15,302 nt of DNA, from the NCBI GenBank assembly GCA_002493305.1, contig DKYJ01000016.1:1-15302 (forward strand), read 5' to 3'. The notes under the pieces were generated by a model. It saw nothing but the letters and a program-made list of their open reading frames with translations. It searched no databases and was not told the DNA's origin. The stretch is from Clostridiales bacterium UBA7103 (GTDB taxonomy: Bacteria; Bacillota; Clostridia; Oscillospirales; Oscillospiraceae). Numbering within the stretch: position 1 is the first letter of the stretch; every line of letters begins with the position of its first letter. Of the stretch, positions 14,330 through 15,302 are shown in pieces. A program made the position numbers and the translations under genes.

Positions 14330-14799
14330 ACGAGGGACAGTCTTTCGGCGCAAGGCTCAAGGGCTTTATAGCCAAATTTTTCGATATAACCTTCTGGAAG
14401 TTCATTTTAGTGGGCGTGGTGAACACCATTGTGGGTACTGGGATAATGTTCCTGTTTTACAATGTGTTCCACTTCAGCTATTGGGTGTCTTCTGCGTCCA
14501 ATTATATCTTTGGCAGCATACTCAGCTATTTTCTTAATAAGGCATTCACCTTCAGGAGCAAGGTTCCCGCGGGGAAGACCCTGTGGCGCTTTGTCATCAA
14601 CATCTCTCTGTGTTATCTTGTGGCCTACGGCGGCGCAAAGCCGCTGGCAAGGCTCATATTCTCCGGCGCGTCCCAGACGGTGCAGGAAAACCTCGCGATG
14701 GTAGCGGGTATGTGCTTCTTCGTGGCGCTCAACTATGTTGGACAGAGATTTTTTGTTTTCAAAAACAAAGAGGATAAGGAGAATGAAAATGAGCATTAA
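14326..14799 (+). CDS. GtrA-like membrane protein
   Basis: A 157-residue protein with four hydrophobic segments (about 27-48, 52-73, 88-108 and 122-142) and basic ends, as in the GtrA family. The pattern KFILVGVVNTIVGTG at the first segment and NKAFTFRSK (near 76-84) are characteristic. GtrA proteins are thought to flip or help move lipid-linked sugars made by a GtrB-type transferase. The gene directly overlaps such a transferase by four bases, which supports a joint role. The C-terminal tail is very charged (KNKEDKENENEH). It is of normal family length, with no sign of truncation. Confidence 0.9.
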   Translation: MNEGQSFGARLKGFIAKFFDITFWKFILVGVVNTIVGTGIMFLFYNVFHFSYWVSSASNYIFGSILSYFLNKAFTFRSKVPAGKTLWRFVINISLCYLVAYGGAKPLARLIFSGASQTVQENLAMVAGMCFFVALNYVGQRFFVFKNKEDKENENEH

Positions 14800-15283
14800 A
14801 AACGAGCCAAAGGTGAAAAATCCACTTATCAGATCAATTCGTGAGCTGCTGGAGCACAGGGCGCTGTGGATGTACCTGCTGTGCGACGAGGCGGAGAAGA
14901 AGGGTCTCAAGGCGGAGGAATATGCGCCTCAGGCCATCAGACGCTGCGGCCTGTATCAGGGGGCGGAACTGTGCCGCAAGGCGGGAACCAATTCCCTCAA
15001 GGGCCTGAAAAAGACCCTCTTTACCCTGCCCGCGCAGAAGGTTTTTGAGATGGACATCAAGCGCTGCACCGATGACAATCTCGACATTGATTTTCATTAC
15101 TGCCCGCTTGTAAAGGCCTGGCAGAAGCAGGGCTGCACCGACGAGCAGATCCGGGAGCTGTGTGACCATGCCATGTGCGGAGACGGAGGCATTGCCGAGA
15201 GCTTCGGCTGCCATCTGGAGCTGCCCGCCACCATTGCCCGCGGTGATGATGTGTGCAAAATTCGCTTTGTCAGAGATAAATAA
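14789..15283 (+). CDS. L-2-amino-thiazoline-4-carboxylic acid hydrolase family protein
   Basis: A 164-residue soluble protein. The C-terminal part, DFHYCPLVKAWQKQGC (about 96-111), then ELCDHAMCGDGGIAESFGCHLEL and the ending TIARGDDVCKIRF, matches the ATC-hydrolase family. In Pseudomonas the founding member takes part in converting ATC to L-cysteine; in gut Clostridia the family is broad and mostly of unknown role. Several cysteines (near 100, 111, 120, 124, 136 and 153) are family-like. The ATG at 14789 is chosen because AAGGAG lies seven bases before it; an ATG six bases earlier is too close to that site. The gene overlaps the GtrA end by 11 bases, so it is expressed with the glycosylation pair, though no functional link is obvious. 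Confidence 0.82.
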   Translation: MSIKNEPKVKNPLIRSIRELLEHRALWMYLLCDEAEKKGLKAEEYAPQAIRRCGLYQGAELCRKAGTNSLKGLKKTLFTLPAQKVFEMDIKRCTDDNLDIDFHYCPLVKAWQKQGCTDEQIRELCDHAMCGDGGIAESFGCHLELPATIARGDDVCKIRFVRDK

Positions 15284-15302
15284 GCAAACGAACTCCCCGG
15301 TC

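Overview
The window looks like chromosomal DNA from a moderately GC-rich gut-type member of the Clostridia, probably Oscillospirales. This is an inference from the AGGAGG-type ribosome sites, the low-GC sigma-A-like promoters in otherwise GC-rich DNA, the protein families present (L-2-amino-thiazoline-4-carboxylate hydrolase family, PdtaS/EutW-type kinase, ANTAR regulator, solute-binding protein next to a hybrid kinase), and a cluster of tiny hairpins at the left end. No rRNA, tRNA, CRISPR array, transposase or phage gene was seen.

Layout. 1-430: no gene; terminators and a chain of small inverted repeats. 431-5699, minus strand: a four-gene operon, read right to left as sodium:solute symporter, alpha/beta hydrolase (prolyl-iminopeptidase type), M20 amidohydrolase, MFS exporter/permease. 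5700-6005: its promoter and a structured leader. 6006-7851, minus strand: a soluble histidine kinase and a response regulator with two ANTAR RNA-binding domains. 8112-11954, plus strand: a large membrane hybrid histidine kinase, apparently started from an AUA codon, followed 3 bases later by a solute-binding lipoprotein with no permease. 12126-13250, minus strand: nagA. 13409-15283, plus strand: a polyprenyl-phosphate-type glycosyltransferase, a GtrA-family membrane protein and an ATC-hydrolase-family protein, overlapping or nearly so.

The most interesting system is the left half. The symporter operon has its own good promoter (TTGACA-17-TATAAA). About 70 bases into the transcript are two adjacent hairpins with six-base loops, the second of which shares its 3' arm with the 5' arm of a long intrinsic terminator. 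This is the layout of ANTAR-protein antitermination leaders (known from NasR and EutV). The ANTAR regulator and its kinase are encoded directly upstream. The model is that a cytoplasmic signal activates the kinase, the phosphorylated regulator holds the two hairpins, the terminator cannot form, and the uptake-and-hydrolysis operon is transcribed. The regulator carries two ANTAR domains in one chain, which may let a single protein hold both hairpins. The substrate is not known; a symporter with a peptidase-like hydrolase and an M20 amidohydrolase suggests a small peptide or an N-acylated amino acid.

The middle unit (hybrid kinase plus lipoprotein) looks like a second, membrane-based sensing pair facing away from the first. 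The right part handles amino-sugar catabolism (nagA) and cell-surface glycosylation.
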